A stretch of DNA of 64,000 nucleotides from Osedax fenrisi. Lineage: Eukaryota; Annelida; Polychaeta; Sabellida; Siboglinidae. The notes under the pieces are model-generated. The model did no database searches. It was given only the letters and a program-made list of their open reading frames with translations, and had not been told where the DNA came from. The stretch is taken from positions 110,001 to 174,000 of the forward strand of contig OZ025242.1 in NCBI GenBank assembly GCA_964019155.1, in the 5' to 3' direction. Positions 47,426-58,535 of this stretch are shown one piece after another (the first letter of the stretch is position 1; each line of letters starts with the position of its first letter). A program made the translations under genes and the position numbers.

Positions 47426-47979
47426 TTATTGATTTTCAATATGTATTATATCATCACGTGGTGATATTAGATGTTCACCATGTTTTAATAGTACATCTGC
47501 TGAAATATTATTATTGATATATGAATTAAATAGAATAATTAATTGGATATTATTGATTCTATATCTTTTTTTTTGAATTCTGGCATCTTTACTTAAATGT
47601 ACCATTGATACAATGATAACTGTTTGCTCCGCCTCTTTATGTATTAAACCAATCAATTGGTATAAACCATGATGATTTCTCTTAGCATTCAGTTTGAGGC
47701 GTAAATTCCAACCTTCAGTCATTATTGGTCCGGGTACTTTGATTCAAAACAGAGATCCCATCAACACCATGAAAGTGGGCATTTAACCACTGCCTGTGCA
47801 TATATTCTCCTAATTGTTTTAGCTGAGGAGAATTATCCGGGATAAATTTACGAATTTTTTCGTAATTTTCCTGGATATGTTCTGCAGGAAGCAGTAAAGC
47901 TCCTGATGATATATCTACATGTATTAGATCTGGCATAGCTGTCTGAAAGTCCTAGACTCCTTGCATATTTCATAACTGC
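47426..47979 (-). pseudogene. MULE transposase, 3' exon (C-terminal part)
   Basis: The minus strand from 47979 reads 'AVMKYARSLGLSDSYARS', then in another frame 'ALLLPAEHIQENYEKIRKF', 'YMHRQWLNAHFHGVD' and 'STRTNND', then in a third frame 'TEGWNLRLKLNAKRNHHGLY' and 'LIHKEAEQ'. This order, with the R-T-N-N-x-x-E-G-W signature, is the region after the catalytic core in Mutator-like transposases. Two one-base frameshifts (about 47900 and 47718) disable it. It continues the exon that ends at 49666: joining GCT CAG to GCA GTT ATG at GT..AG borders restores the expected 'FAQAVMKYA' reading. Confidence 0.75.
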
Positions 47980-47996
47980 CTATTAAATAAATTAAG

Positions 47997-48980
47997 GGGA
48001 GGTCGCAGCGCTCGCGCGAATAGTCAAAAACACATGTAACAGATGGGCATATACATGGTATATGCAAATAAGGCTAACAATAGAACTATTCAGTGTATTG
48101 AGCTAATTTTTTTTTTATCATGTTCATATTATACAAATACATCTTTGTAAAGAATAATTTTGAATATATACTATACTATATATATATGTATACATATAAA
48201 TAATATTTTTATTTTTTTATGTATTTTGATTATAAAATGAACTTATATAAATAATTTTATAATATGCTTCCTTGTAATTATTCATATAAATATATTCTCT
48301 ATATAACAATAACAATTATTAAAAAAGCTGCAATAGTTTTGTCTGTAGCCACTCTAATGCGTACACACCTAGCATACATATTGATCATCTAATAAATCGC
48401 ATTTGAAGTTTCATACCAAATAATTATTTATATATTTGTAATAATTATTCCTTATCAGTAGGCTCATTTATCATTCATTTATACATAATTATAGTAGTAA
48501 TATATTTCTAAAGTACACATAATACATATATTCACTATTTGAATAATAAAAAGGTTTTATATTCACTATTTACTATAATTATAATTACTATATTCACTAT
48601 TTATATTTACTATAAAATTGAAAGATAGCATCTCTTTGAATGTATCTAATTGGTTCATAATACTAACGTGAGTAAACACTGAGTAACAAAGAAATTATAA
48701 AAATAAATAATGTAAACAAATCTTATTTAATTTTTGAAAATCAGCGATATAATAGCTATAAAACATAATAAAATGATATATGTCAGTTAGGCTTGATATA
48801 ATATTACAATTTAATTACTTATATATTTTTTTAGATAGAGAATGGTGATAAAAACATGTTTTTATGTGATTTATAGATCGTTTTTTTGATAGATACTAAA
48901 TTACTTATTAAATGGTAGTTTTATGGAATAATATTTTTTTTTATATAATATTTATCGTTTTCAGCGCTGCGACCTCCCCT
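47997..48980. mobile_element. DNA transposon remnant or MITE with 18-bp TIRs
   Basis: AGGGGAGGTCGCAGCGCT at the left end (about 47996-48013) is mirrored by AGCGCTGCGACCTCCCCT at the right (about 48963-48980). Length is about 980 bp, the interior is AT-rich and has no transposase. The left flank contains TTAA but the right does not, so no target duplication is confirmed. Confidence 0.6.
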
Positions 48981-48992
48981 TTGCGACCTCCC

Positions 48993-49114
48993 CCTGCGTT
49001 TTTTTGCTGCAAATTTTGCCGTGGTGTTCACACCTGGCGATTTTGTTCATCGTGCTTTTTGCTGCAAAGTTGCTGCGACTTTGCAGCAAATTTGCTATAT
49101 GTGAACGCTGCTTT
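48993..49114 (+). mobile_element. GC-richer hairpin module A (possible MITE end), copy 1
   Basis: 'tttgctgcaaattttgccgtg' to 'gtgaacgctgcttta' contains internal 'ttgctgcaaag'/'ctttgcagcaaa' mirror motifs. The same sequence appears inverted at 49477-49586. The GTTCACA...GTGAACGCTGC pattern resembles ends of small DNA transposons. Confidence 0.5.
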
Positions 49115-49665
49115 AAGTATAACATTATCATTATAGTATTTATAATATTTTATGTTATATTTATATTATAATATTATTTAAAATAACATAATATTAACCT
49201 GAGCAAAATTAAATACGCAGCTTAATTTATTAACTTAACTTATTAATTTATCTGCGTATTTAATTTTGCTCAGGTTAATATTATGTTATTTTAAATAATA
49301 TTATAATATAAATATAACATAAAATATTATAAATACTATAATGATAATGTTATACTTAAAATATTATAATACTTAAGCTGCGTATTTAATTTTGCTCAGG
49401 TTAATATTATGTTATTTTAAATAATATTATAATATAAATATAACATAAAATATTATAAATACTATAATGATAATGTAAAGCAGCGTTCACATATAGCAAA
49501 TTTGCTGCAAAGTCGCAGCAACTTTGCAGCAAAAAGCACGATGAACAATATCGCCAGGTGTGAACACCACGGCAAAATTTGCAGTATAACATTATCATTA
49601 TAGTATTTATAATATTTTATGTTATATTTATATTATAATATTATTTAAAATAACATAATATTAAC
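49115..49665. repeat. Mirrored AT-rich B modules around an inverted module A
   Basis: Module B ('ttatacttaaa' side to 'ttaacctgagcaaaattaaat', about 105 bp) occurs four times: 49115-49213, inverted at 49255-49353, inverted at 49383-49476, and direct at 49587-49683. Module A is inverted at 49477-49586. Each B copy ends with the 'tatttaattttgctcag' bases that also encode the end of the MULE 5' exon. Confidence 0.8.
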
Positions 49666-50140
49666 CTGAGCAAAATTAAATAGGCATCCTTTTATCTCTG
49701 CATTTGGATATACATCCCTTATTGCAGTCCATGCCGCCCTTTCATAATCGAGTACGAAGTGGTTTATTTCTTCGTCCCTGATTATCTCCTTTATTTTTCT
49801 AAATACAGCTATATAATCTACCCTACGTCTACCAGACATTAAAACATATATCATAGGATTTTTTTTTGAATTAGTATCACTATTAACAAATGCATGTATA
49901 GTATAGAGCTGCATAAAAGGTTTATTTACGACTCTGAATGTCCCATCCAAATAATATACAGCTGCATTTTTCATAATATCCATGATTTTCTCCAAGCCAA
50001 AAATGAGATGACAATTTCCGTCGATCTCAATATCAGCGAGGAGAAAATCATCAGGGATGGCATTCCGATTCAAAGTAAAATCTAGGTTTGATACATTTTT
50101 TTCGCGGCCTTTTGCTCTATGTATTTATCATTTTGATAAC
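49666..50140 (-). pseudogene. MULE transposase, 5' exon (catalytic core, N-terminal part)
   Basis: The minus strand reads 'RAKGREKNVSNLDFTLNRN', 'IPDDFLLADIEIDGN', 'YYLDGTFRVVNKPFMQLYTI' (first catalytic Asp in DGTF), 'PMIYVLMSGRRRVDYIAVF', 'FVLDYERAAWTAIRDVYPNA' (second catalytic Asp in DYERA) and 'GCLFNFAQ' at the exon end. These are the ordered motifs of the MULE DDE domain that cuts and joins element ends. No ATG is needed at 50073, because the reading continues upstream in frame to at least 50140. No stop lies within this exon, but the downstream exon is frame-broken. Confidence 0.8.
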
Positions 50141-50169
50141 CGACACCTTTTTTGGTAAAATATGTACCA

Positions 50170-50710
50170 AATCATTATCACCTAGAATTCATTATTGACT
50201 GCGCTGACTCATAAGGTATTTTTTCCAATTTATTTAGAATACACTGGGCGTATCTTAAGATGTGATGTTATTTCTATATGTTTCTCAAATATGGGTTTAC
50301 CTTCTATGTCCGTTAGCTGAACGATACTAATTCGCTGTAATATTATTTTTGTTACACTATATATAAAGTATAATTGAATAGTGTGATCTCTTTGAATCGA
50401 TTCTTCCTATTTTAATTTCTGTATAGTTTTTTGACTGCCTGCAAAGGGTGTGCGAATATCACTAATTAGTGGTGTTTAGAGTAAATTCTAGAGACGAAAC
50501 GTGAGTAGGACGCCCTTTTGCTCTGGCCCTATTAATAGACTTTATTAGTGCAGTTTTCTGCGGCATGCAAAATATTAATTGTCTATCCTGTGCGAGATTT
50601 TCAGCGATTAGATTACATGCTGACTCATAGGTTATTTTTTTTCCAGTTTCTTTTAATGATTTAGTGAGAGTTTTAAGGGCATACGTCGGTGCGCACGCCA
50701 TTTCACTCAT
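50170..50710 (-). pseudogene. Duplicated upstream segment of a MULE transposase
   Basis: The frame 50710-50462 reads 'TYALKTLTKSLKETGKKI', 'TYESACNLIAENLAQD' and 'SINRARAKGRPTHVSSLEF'. Its parts resemble pieces nearer the MULE exon: 'EKIPYESAQSIMNSR' at about 50225-50180 matches 'KKITYESACNLIAEN', and 'RAKGREKNVSNLDFTLN' at about 50140-50085 matches 'RAKGRPTHVSSLEFTLN'. Two diverged MULE upstream segments therefore lie in tandem. An ATG at 50710 begins 'MSEMACAPTYAL'. It is truncated after 'FTLNTTN'. Confidence 0.6.
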
Positions 50711-51640
50711 TTACATGTTAAGATATAGGAAATACAAAGGTCCATTCAAATCTATGTTTAAGTAAAACTATTCAATGAATGTAACTATCTATTTTTATAT
50801 TGTATACAATATATATACTGCTACAATTGTGTGTTTATATTTTTTTTTAATATTATTTATTTCATGTATAAATAATATTTATACATATATTATATATACT
50901 TATAAAGTATGCATATTATAATATATATAATTATATATATATATATTATTATAATATAATGGGTGCAATTTTTGATATTTTCAATTATATTGATGTAAGT
51001 TTTGCTAGTTATGGTGTCATTCTAAGTATTAAAAGTTATGATGTGACTTCACTATCGATGTATTACCTTTGTCATTTTTATTTTTCATGAAATATTGTAC
51101 CATATTCAGGGCTGCGTTATATTTTGCTGTTTTTCGTTCAATCCTAAATAGTAAATAATAATAGTTATTCATGATACAACATATATATATATATAGAAAA
51201 TATTGTATCAATGTATTAATGATAAACATTTAGTATATTATAACATAAAATATTAAAAATAACAACATTCTTATCTTTCACACATTCTATATAATATATA
51301 CTATGTAATTTAAGTATACTATAATGTATACTATAATGTATACTATAATGTATCCTCATTGAGTTCCTCCTTAATACTATTATTAATACTATTTAATATT
51401 ATTATGATGACTTAATTCTAGTTTTTATATATTTGTATAATGTATTGAAATATATATTAGATATAATTTATTAATTCATGACATTATATAATTAGTTAGA
51501 TGGTTAATTTGTTGAAGCATATACATATTTACAAACTATTTATAAAAAATTAAATTGTATACTTTGCATTATATTTATACATTAAATTGCATATAGTTAC
51601 AATTTAAATAATGTTTTCAAATTTCAATTATAATCAGTTA
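50711..51640. other. AT-rich spacer
   Basis: I see no recognisable gene. A 14-bp unit 'tatactataatg' type repeats three times near 51312-51352. The minus-strand open stretch 51029-51229 has no family I recognise. Confidence 0.5.
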
Positions 51641-52118
51641 TACCAGATATATGCGAAAACCATTAAACCCGGTTTATTGGGTTTAGTGGGTTTTTATCCG
51701 TTTTTTTTTGGTTTTTTCGGTGTTTTCGGTTTTTTCAAAAATATAATATTTCTATGAAATATTATATTTTTTTCATTAATATATTTTTGCATAAAAAGAT
51801 AGGAATTTAAAAAATTAGTTTTTAATATGATGTACACATATGTTTAGTTTGATTGTATATTTAGTTAACATTTAAGAATATCTATAGTAAATTTTAAAAT
51901 ATTGAGAAAAAACTTTGTTATAATAGATTTGAGATATGATTTCCATATCTGTAAAATTATACTTTAAGGTACAGAATAAATTTCACTATTTACTATTGAA
52001 TTGAATACTATTTGAATATATTATTAAAATAATGAATGAAAGTAATTTTTATTTTAAATAAAATATAATAATAATATAAAAATATATAATTTTTTAAATT
52101 ATATTATATTATCATCAT

Positions 52119-52328
52119 TCACATCGAAAAAACTGGCCGATATTGCACAGATATACGCAGTAATGAAATCGTCGAGAAATCGTTAAATATTTAGAGACAT
52201 CTCCTAATGGTGAATAGCAATAGTGGTGATATATAGGTGATATATCGGTAGGGGTATCGCACAGAGATGAAAGTCTGTTAAAAATCGGTATGATATCGGT
52301 GAAAAATCAGCCAACTTTTTCGGTGTGA
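52119..52328. mobile_element. Small MITE (about 210 bp) with about 24-bp TIRs
   Basis: 'cacatcgaaaaaactggccg' at the left is matched by the reverse complement of 'cagccaactttttcggtgtg' at the right, with a few mismatches. The interior is non-coding and repeats 'gatatcggt'-like motifs. Confidence 0.55.
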
Positions 52329-52613
52329 TAAAAATCAAAGATTATTTTTTTTTAAATTAAAATCAAATAGAAACTATTATAATAATAAATTATTAATAAT
52401 TGCTTATTGATAATATTATCATATAATTAATAATAAAAAAAATATGTTGTTCTGTTATGATAAATACTAATTAAATAATATTTTATCTTCAAACAGAGTT
52501 AAATGATATAAAAGAAAATATATATAAATAATATTTATAAAAACTCTTATTAAAAGATTATTAATTTTATTAAATATTTTATATGTAGTATAGTGGCTAT
52601 GTCTACGTATTAA

Positions 52614-53159
52614 TGTTACGAATGAAGTCAATACTGTTCGTGTTTCTAATATAACTTTATTAGAAACTAAATCTTCGCCATGTGGTTACCGATACGAGGT
52701 AATTGTGCGTGCTATCGCTATCAACGCGGAATCGAAAAGGGGCTGACCGTACCTTTCAGAACGCCCGCCACACCCGCCAAAGGGGCGTTCCAATCATTAA
52801 TTAGTACCAATAATAATACGTGATAATAATACAGTAGAGCTCCAGAAGCATGTCGTATCTTCCCAGCAGCAGCTCGTCGGTCGCAGTCGTCGTCGTCGTG
52901 GTCGCAGTCGTCGTCGTGGTCGCAGTCGCAGTCGTCGTCGCAGGGTGAAGATCGGGATACGTGGTGGGGGACTACGTAGTGGGGGAATACGTGGTGGGGG
53001 ACTACGTGGTGGGGGACTACGGGGGGGGGGGGAATACGTCGCAGGGTGAAGATCGGGATACGTGGTGGGGGACTACGTGGTGGGGGACTGCGTAGTGGGG
53101 GAATACGTGGTGGGGGACTACGTAGTGGGGGAAATACGTGGGGGAAGTTATACACAACA
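52614..53159 (-). mobile_element. Probable solo LTR (546 bp)
   Basis: The minus strand starts TGTTGTGTATAAC at 53159 and ends ATTCGTAACA at 52614, giving TGTT...AACA inverted ends. An AATAAA lies about 50 bases before the end. No gag or pol adjoins it. A short open frame (53155-52721) across it is Pro-rich and encoded by minisatellite DNA, so it is not a gene. The flanking five bases do not match, so a clean solo LTR with a target duplication is not proven. Confidence 0.4.
52878..53145. repeat. GC-rich triplet repeat and G-run minisatellite
   Basis: 52878-52938 is a (GTC)n/(GCA)-type repeat. 52939-53145 is a minisatellite with a unit of about 15 bp carrying GTGGTGGGGGACTAC, with many runs of five or more G and one of twelve. 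A larger block starting 'cgcagggtgaagatcggg' is repeated about 101 bp apart. This is the most G-rich segment of the window. Confidence 0.9.
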
Positions 53160-53585
53160 TCTCGACAAACACTGACAATATCACTCGCGCCATTATATAT
53201 TATATATATATGTTAGGTAACATCCATTCTCACAATCATACTGCCTTAATACCCTACCGCGCCGCCAATCTAATATAACTCATTTGAACACACATTCATA
53301 CAAAGTACACTACATTACATATATATACATATATTAATATAATTATAAGATTTTTTTATTTTAACAAGGATTTTGAAATACTTCTTGATTAACTTTGTAA
53401 ATTATTTAAGTAAATAAAATTATATAAGTAGCAATTTAATATCAAAATATTAATTATTGTTATGAAAATATATTTATTTATAATTATACTGAAAAAACTG
53501 AAAAAACCCAAAAAATCGAAAAAACCCAAAAAACAAGGGTTTTTTCGGTGAAAAAACCACGAAAAAACCCAGTTAATCCTGATAA

Positions 53586-54539
53586 ATATATTATTTATTA
53601 TGTCTAATTTATTTATACCAATATTTTTTTTTAATTTATACCATTATTGTCTCTTCAATAATAATTACAAAAATTGAAAAACATAATGTTATTTATTCAT
53701 ATACCATTTACATATATCAACAGAAATTAGTAGGATAACTATGCTATATTGTTCTAAACATACATTATATTCACCTAGGTAGTACAAAATAATTATTCTG
53801 AGTAAAACGCATTTAAAGTTAACGTTACTAAGTAAAAATCACTATCATAAGATAAAGCAAATACCGTTACTAATATAACTCTAATATAAATTCTAATATT
53901 ATAAAATAAAACTAATAATAACTAATAAATATATATTTAAATACTACTAACTATAACTAAATGTAATTAATATAAAATAATATAAATAAATGTAAATATA
54001 CGTAGAAATATAATTTGAAAACCAAATTATAAATAAAATAAACTCAACTAAATATCTAATATAAAGGCTAATAGTGGTATACAAATAACTATTTTATAAT
54101 ACTAATAATATAAAACTAATATATAAATTGCGATGAAAACAAATTTCGTATTGATGGTTAACTATTCAATTCCCATATTTATAATAAATATTTGTTTATA
54201 AATTATATTGTTGGTATCATACTATTATGATTTGTTTATTATACAATATTTAATTATAGATAGAAACATATATATATATATATATATATGAGTTCATACT
54301 CAATTTAACATATGTAATAATACAATAAACATACCAATGTATTAATAATTATATATATATATATATATAATTTATTAAAAAATGAAAATATGTCTTCATT
54401 TATCTAAAAATGTGTAATAATTTATATTGCCAGAAAGGGTATGTTGATTGTATAATGAATCTTTATGAATCTTTATAATGTATAATGATTCTCTAATAAA
54501 TGTATATTTAATAAATCTATGTTCTGGTTCCTCATAATA

Positions 54540-54577
<38 letters not shown>

Positions 54578-54770
54578 TGATTATATGTAAGATTACAATT
54601 TGTTCATATACATATACGTATTTATTTTTATATTATTTAAATATATTTGTATATTGAAAATTAAAATATGAAATAAATGTATCATGAGATATTAGATTAT
54701 ATTGTAATATAAAATATATTTATATATAATAATTATAAAATAAGATTAATATATTATATAAATTTTATTA
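53586..54770. other. AT-rich spacer
   Basis: No gene was seen. TA runs lie at 54270-54289, 54350-54369 and 54541-54575. Confidence 0.55.
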
Positions 54771-54779
54771 AATTACTAT

Positions 54780-57054
54780 ATATGACAGATTTTAAAATAT
54801 TTTCTATTTTTCTCCCCTCCATATCTATCTTAAATTCAACATTATGTTTTCTTAGAAGATATTTAATTTGATTCAAAAATAATACATGTATAACATAATC
54901 AGAAATACTATATATACTACACTCAATATATTCATGACAATAAATAAATAATACATTATTGTGAGACAGAATTTTACAAAAATTAGAATATATATTTGTA
55001 TCATATTAAATATTCATAATATTTGTACGAACATTTTTAACAATTTACATATATAATTATAAAATAAATCGTAATGAATATGATAAAGAATATTTACATC
55101 AAGCATAACACGAATATAACTATCAGATAAAGTAGAAGATGGAGGTTTAGATAATAATAATAAACAAGAATCTAATTTAAATTTAACATAACATTTTTTA
55201 ATAATATTACAACAAAGGAGATGAATAGCATTAGCTAATTATATGTAAATTATGATCCGTATCAAGATATTATTGGACCTAGTAATGGGGGTTGTTTCTA
55301 TAGAAACTATTATAATAGCTGATTTCTTAATTTATTTATTTTTAATACAAATTCCCCAACATCTAATGTACAATTTCTCCCCTTAATTTCAACAAATAAA
55401 AAATCTACTGTTAGAGTACTGTGATCCGAAACAAATTCCATTGGTGATGGATTATCTATATTGTATATACTATATATATATTATTACTGCCTCTATTCCT
55501 AATACGGGAAAAAACAATTTCTAAAAAGTCTTGGTTATATATTTTTAATAATATAGGAAATTGATTTTTATTTATGATTTCATCTTTATACTATTCTATT
55601 AAACTATTTACATTTAAGGTATGGAAGATTTTTTATATATTTTGTATATAATAGTATATAATATTTTCTAAAATTATCTTTGCATCATTAATAAATTTAT
55701 GTGATGTTTCATTATTTACAAAAGAGTTTTTATATTTATTATAATTAGTTATTTATCACTATTAAATATATCAAAAAGGTCATTACAAAATTTACAAAAT
55801 TCTTCAATATATTTATCATTTTCTCATAAATCATTAATAATACATAGTGTTTCTATACCCATTGCTACATTATTAGTTACAATTTGACGAGCAAAATTTA
55901 CCCTCATCTTTGTGAAGGATTTTAAATCAAAATGATTTTTTTTTGTAATTTTTGTTGCCAATTGTTATAGAGACCTGTTTTTATTTTATAACATTTTTTA
56001 ATAATACTCATTGAAACCTTTTTACCCATAAATAAATACCCAGTTTCCAAACCATTCTTATACTTTTTATATGATGTGGGGATACATACATAAACAAAAT
56101 AGTATTGCCTTTATATATAAAATAAGGCTTATCAATTTTAATTACTACATTTTTATTATAGCCACGATTACTAGGTCCCTGGTCCGATACTACTAGTTTT
56201 GGTATAAAACAGCAATCTATTATTGAATCTATACATTCTTTTAATTTACACTCAATAATATCTGCATTCATAACTCCTGAAGTAAAAAAATAACCAACTG
56301 GTTGTTTCCATGAACCAGATAAACTACGAATCGTAAATACTGTTTCATAATTATCAATATATTTGTTAATATCTCCCATCTCCTAAATTTTGAAATCCAT
56401 TAATTTGATCTGTATTTATATTATAATTAAGGTCTGGTTTTAAATACATTTTATCATAAGCTATTAAAACAATTTTATCTTTATATTTCATAATTTGAGA
56501 TCTGTCTTTAGTACCATTAAATATTATCCTATGGAAGACAGAATTCAAATTGATGGATTTCATAGTTTTACTCAGAGTAGTTACACTTGGCAATGTTACT
56601 GATTCATATAGTAATTGGAAGAAATTATGGCCACTGCTATAGTGAAAGTGTAAGCATTTTTCATTTTCTCTAAACATATTACCAGAAGTTTTATTAGTTT
56701 TTGACAATAGATTAAGTAATGAATTTGGTTGCAGATTTCAGGTATTAGTATTAGATATATTTTTATTAGCTACTCTATTGTATTTACTTCTATATAATTC
56801 AGCTCTTAATTTAGATTTAGAGGTATTTTTTCTAGCGAAATCATTTGTAAGTTCATATCTCTTATAGTATATTGTAATATACTATGAGTTGAGTTTGAGG
56901 ATCTGGAGATGCCGACAATGTCGAATGAAGATGTGGGAGAAACAATACTTCTTGTACTAGATGACGATGCAGTCTCAGTGTCACTTATGTACTTTAAAGT
57001 AGATGCAGTTGGAGTTTCACTTGAATACTTTGAGGTAGATGCTTTTGATAACAT
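54780..57054 (-). pseudogene. Degenerate P-element (THAP9-like) transposase
   Basis: From the 5' end on the minus strand: a Ser/Thr-rich stretch (57054-56810); 'RAELYRSKYNRVANKNIS'; 'LLYESVTLPSVTTLSKTMKS' (about 56610); 'VLIAYDKMYLKPDLNYNI' (catalytic Asp region, about 56455) and 'GFQNLGDGR'. After a frame change come 'LSGSWKQPVGYFFTSGVMNA' and 'KLVVSDQGPSNRGYNK' (about 56190). Another frame gives 'KMRVNFARQIVTNNVAMGIE' near 55900 and 'EEFCKFCNDLFDIFN'. Farther on, 'NQDFLEIVFSRIRNRGSNN' (about 55540) is the conserved late motif. At least three frameshifts and several stops disable it. The N-terminal zinc-binding THAP domain is not visible. Confidence 0.7.
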
Positions 57055-57500
57055 TATTAATAATTATATTAATTTTTATTATATAATTTCAATGTTTATA
57101 TCATGTAATTTAATATCTTGAATATATAATTCTATACTAAAATGATGATTATCATTATATTATATATGTTTTTCAATTATTCTATACATTTTTCCGTTGA
57201 ATATTCTTCATATTTGTTCAATATTGCATTCAATTTATTGTAAAAATCCATAGTAAATATGTATATAAATTAATATATTATATATGATATAAGTTAATAC
57301 TAACTTCCCAGTTAATAAATAATAGTAATAACATGTTATACTGCAGTTTATGTTATAACTATAAATAAATCTACATATTATATATATATATATATATAAA
57401 GTTAACCCTTTCGGCTTTAGAAATTTATTAAAATATTACTCAGAGTACCAGCATATATTTCTTATAAATAAATATATCATATAAATTGTTAAAATACATA
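57055..57500. other. AT-rich spacer
   Basis: I see no gene here; there is a (TA)n run at about 57378-57400. Confidence 0.5.
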
Positions 57501-58310
57501 TTACACATACAACGATAAAAAATGTTATATTACAAGTTATATTATTTGTAAATCATGTTTTATAATCTATCATAATTACATAATTTAAATAAGTAATTTT
57601 TTATTTATATTAAGTAATACACTAATTAATTGAATAATTTATTATATTTTATATAACCTTTACCAAGTTTATATATTTTCTCTATATTTTCTAATAACAC
57701 ATATTTAATTAATTTACCATGCAGATATAATTAAAAATAATTTGAAAACAAAAATAAAAAATATTCAATATTCACCTAGTTATAATAATAAAAGCAAGAC
57801 TTATTATTTGTAATTTAATTAATTATTTTAGAACAAATTATGTACACTTTAAACTATAAATACACATACAATGTTAGATAATTTTATATTACAAGTTATA
57901 TTATTTTTAAAGACAATTTTATTTTCTATTATAATATTGTAATTAAAATAAGTAATTTTTTATTTAAACTAAATAATTAACTAATTAATTGAATAATTTA
58001 ATCTATTTTATTTAACTTTTAACTAATTAAATATATTTTCTAATAACATATATTTAATTAATTTACCATACAAATATATTTTAAAAGAATTAGAAAACAA
58101 AAATTAAAAATATTCAATACTCACCTAGTTATAATAATAAAAGCAAGACTTATTATTTGTAATTTAATCAATAATTTTAGAACAATGTAATTAAAATAAA
58201 AAAATGTTATTTATATTAAATAATTAACTGAATAATGTAATCTATTTATTTAACCGTAACTAATGTTATCATTTCTAATAACATATATTTAATTAATTTG
58301 ATACTAACTA
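57500..58310. repeat. Tandem repeat with 349-bp period (two and a half copies)
   Basis: 'tcacctagttataataataaaagcaagac' at 57772 recurs at 58121, an offset of 349. The stretches before and after it also align ('ttacaagttatattattt', 'acatatttaattaattta'). The sequence is AT-rich and non-coding, and lies just beyond the 3' end of the piggyBac gene. Confidence 0.8.
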
Positions 58311-58535
58311 ATTATATAAAAATGTGTATTTATTATAAACATTAAATATGTATATACGTATATATATATAACATATAATATATATAACATCCATAAAGTA
58401 AAAAATAAATATAAAATAAAATAACACAGTTAAATAAAAAACACCAATTACTAGCATAAGAACAAAATAACATCAACTAAAATAAAAAACAACTCAAATA
58501 AAATATAAACATAAATAAAACAAAAAATAAATATA

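Larger units (their letters stand above)
47980..49665 (-). other. Intron-like gap in the MULE gene, filled with nested repeats
   Basis: The gap starts GTTAAT after 49666 and ends TTTAATAG before 47979, so it has canonical GT..AG borders and phase 0. At 1686 bp it is unusually long for a transposon intron. It holds a TIR-bounded element (47997-48980) and several mirrored modules (48990-49665). Whether it is a true intron expanded by insertions, or a rearrangement that happens to sit between exons, cannot be settled here. Confidence 0.5.
51650..53585. mobile_element. hAT-like non-autonomous element with GGTTTTTTCGG ends (candidate, with nested insertions)
   Basis: Near 51655-51740 the plus strand has 'aaacccggtttattgggttt' and 'ggttttttcggtgttttcgg'. 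Near 53500-53585 the mirror motifs appear ('ccgaaaaaacc'-type, 'gggttttttcggtg', ending 'aaacccagttaatcctg'). Reading the right end backwards gives CAGGATTAACTGGGTTTTTTC, a form often seen in hAT ends. Inside lie a small MITE and a probable solo LTR. The exact left boundary is unclear. Confidence 0.4.

Noticed and set aside
48912..49136. Plus-strand Cys/Phe-rich open frame ('FFCCKFCRGVHTWRFCSSC')
   Set aside because: It comes from hairpin module A; an inverted copy gives the same peptide on the other strand at 49407-49598, so it follows the repeat and is not a gene.
52721..53155. 144-residue Pro-rich minus-strand protein
   Set aside because: Its coding sequence is a GC minisatellite and triplet repeat inside a probable LTR; no recognisable domain.
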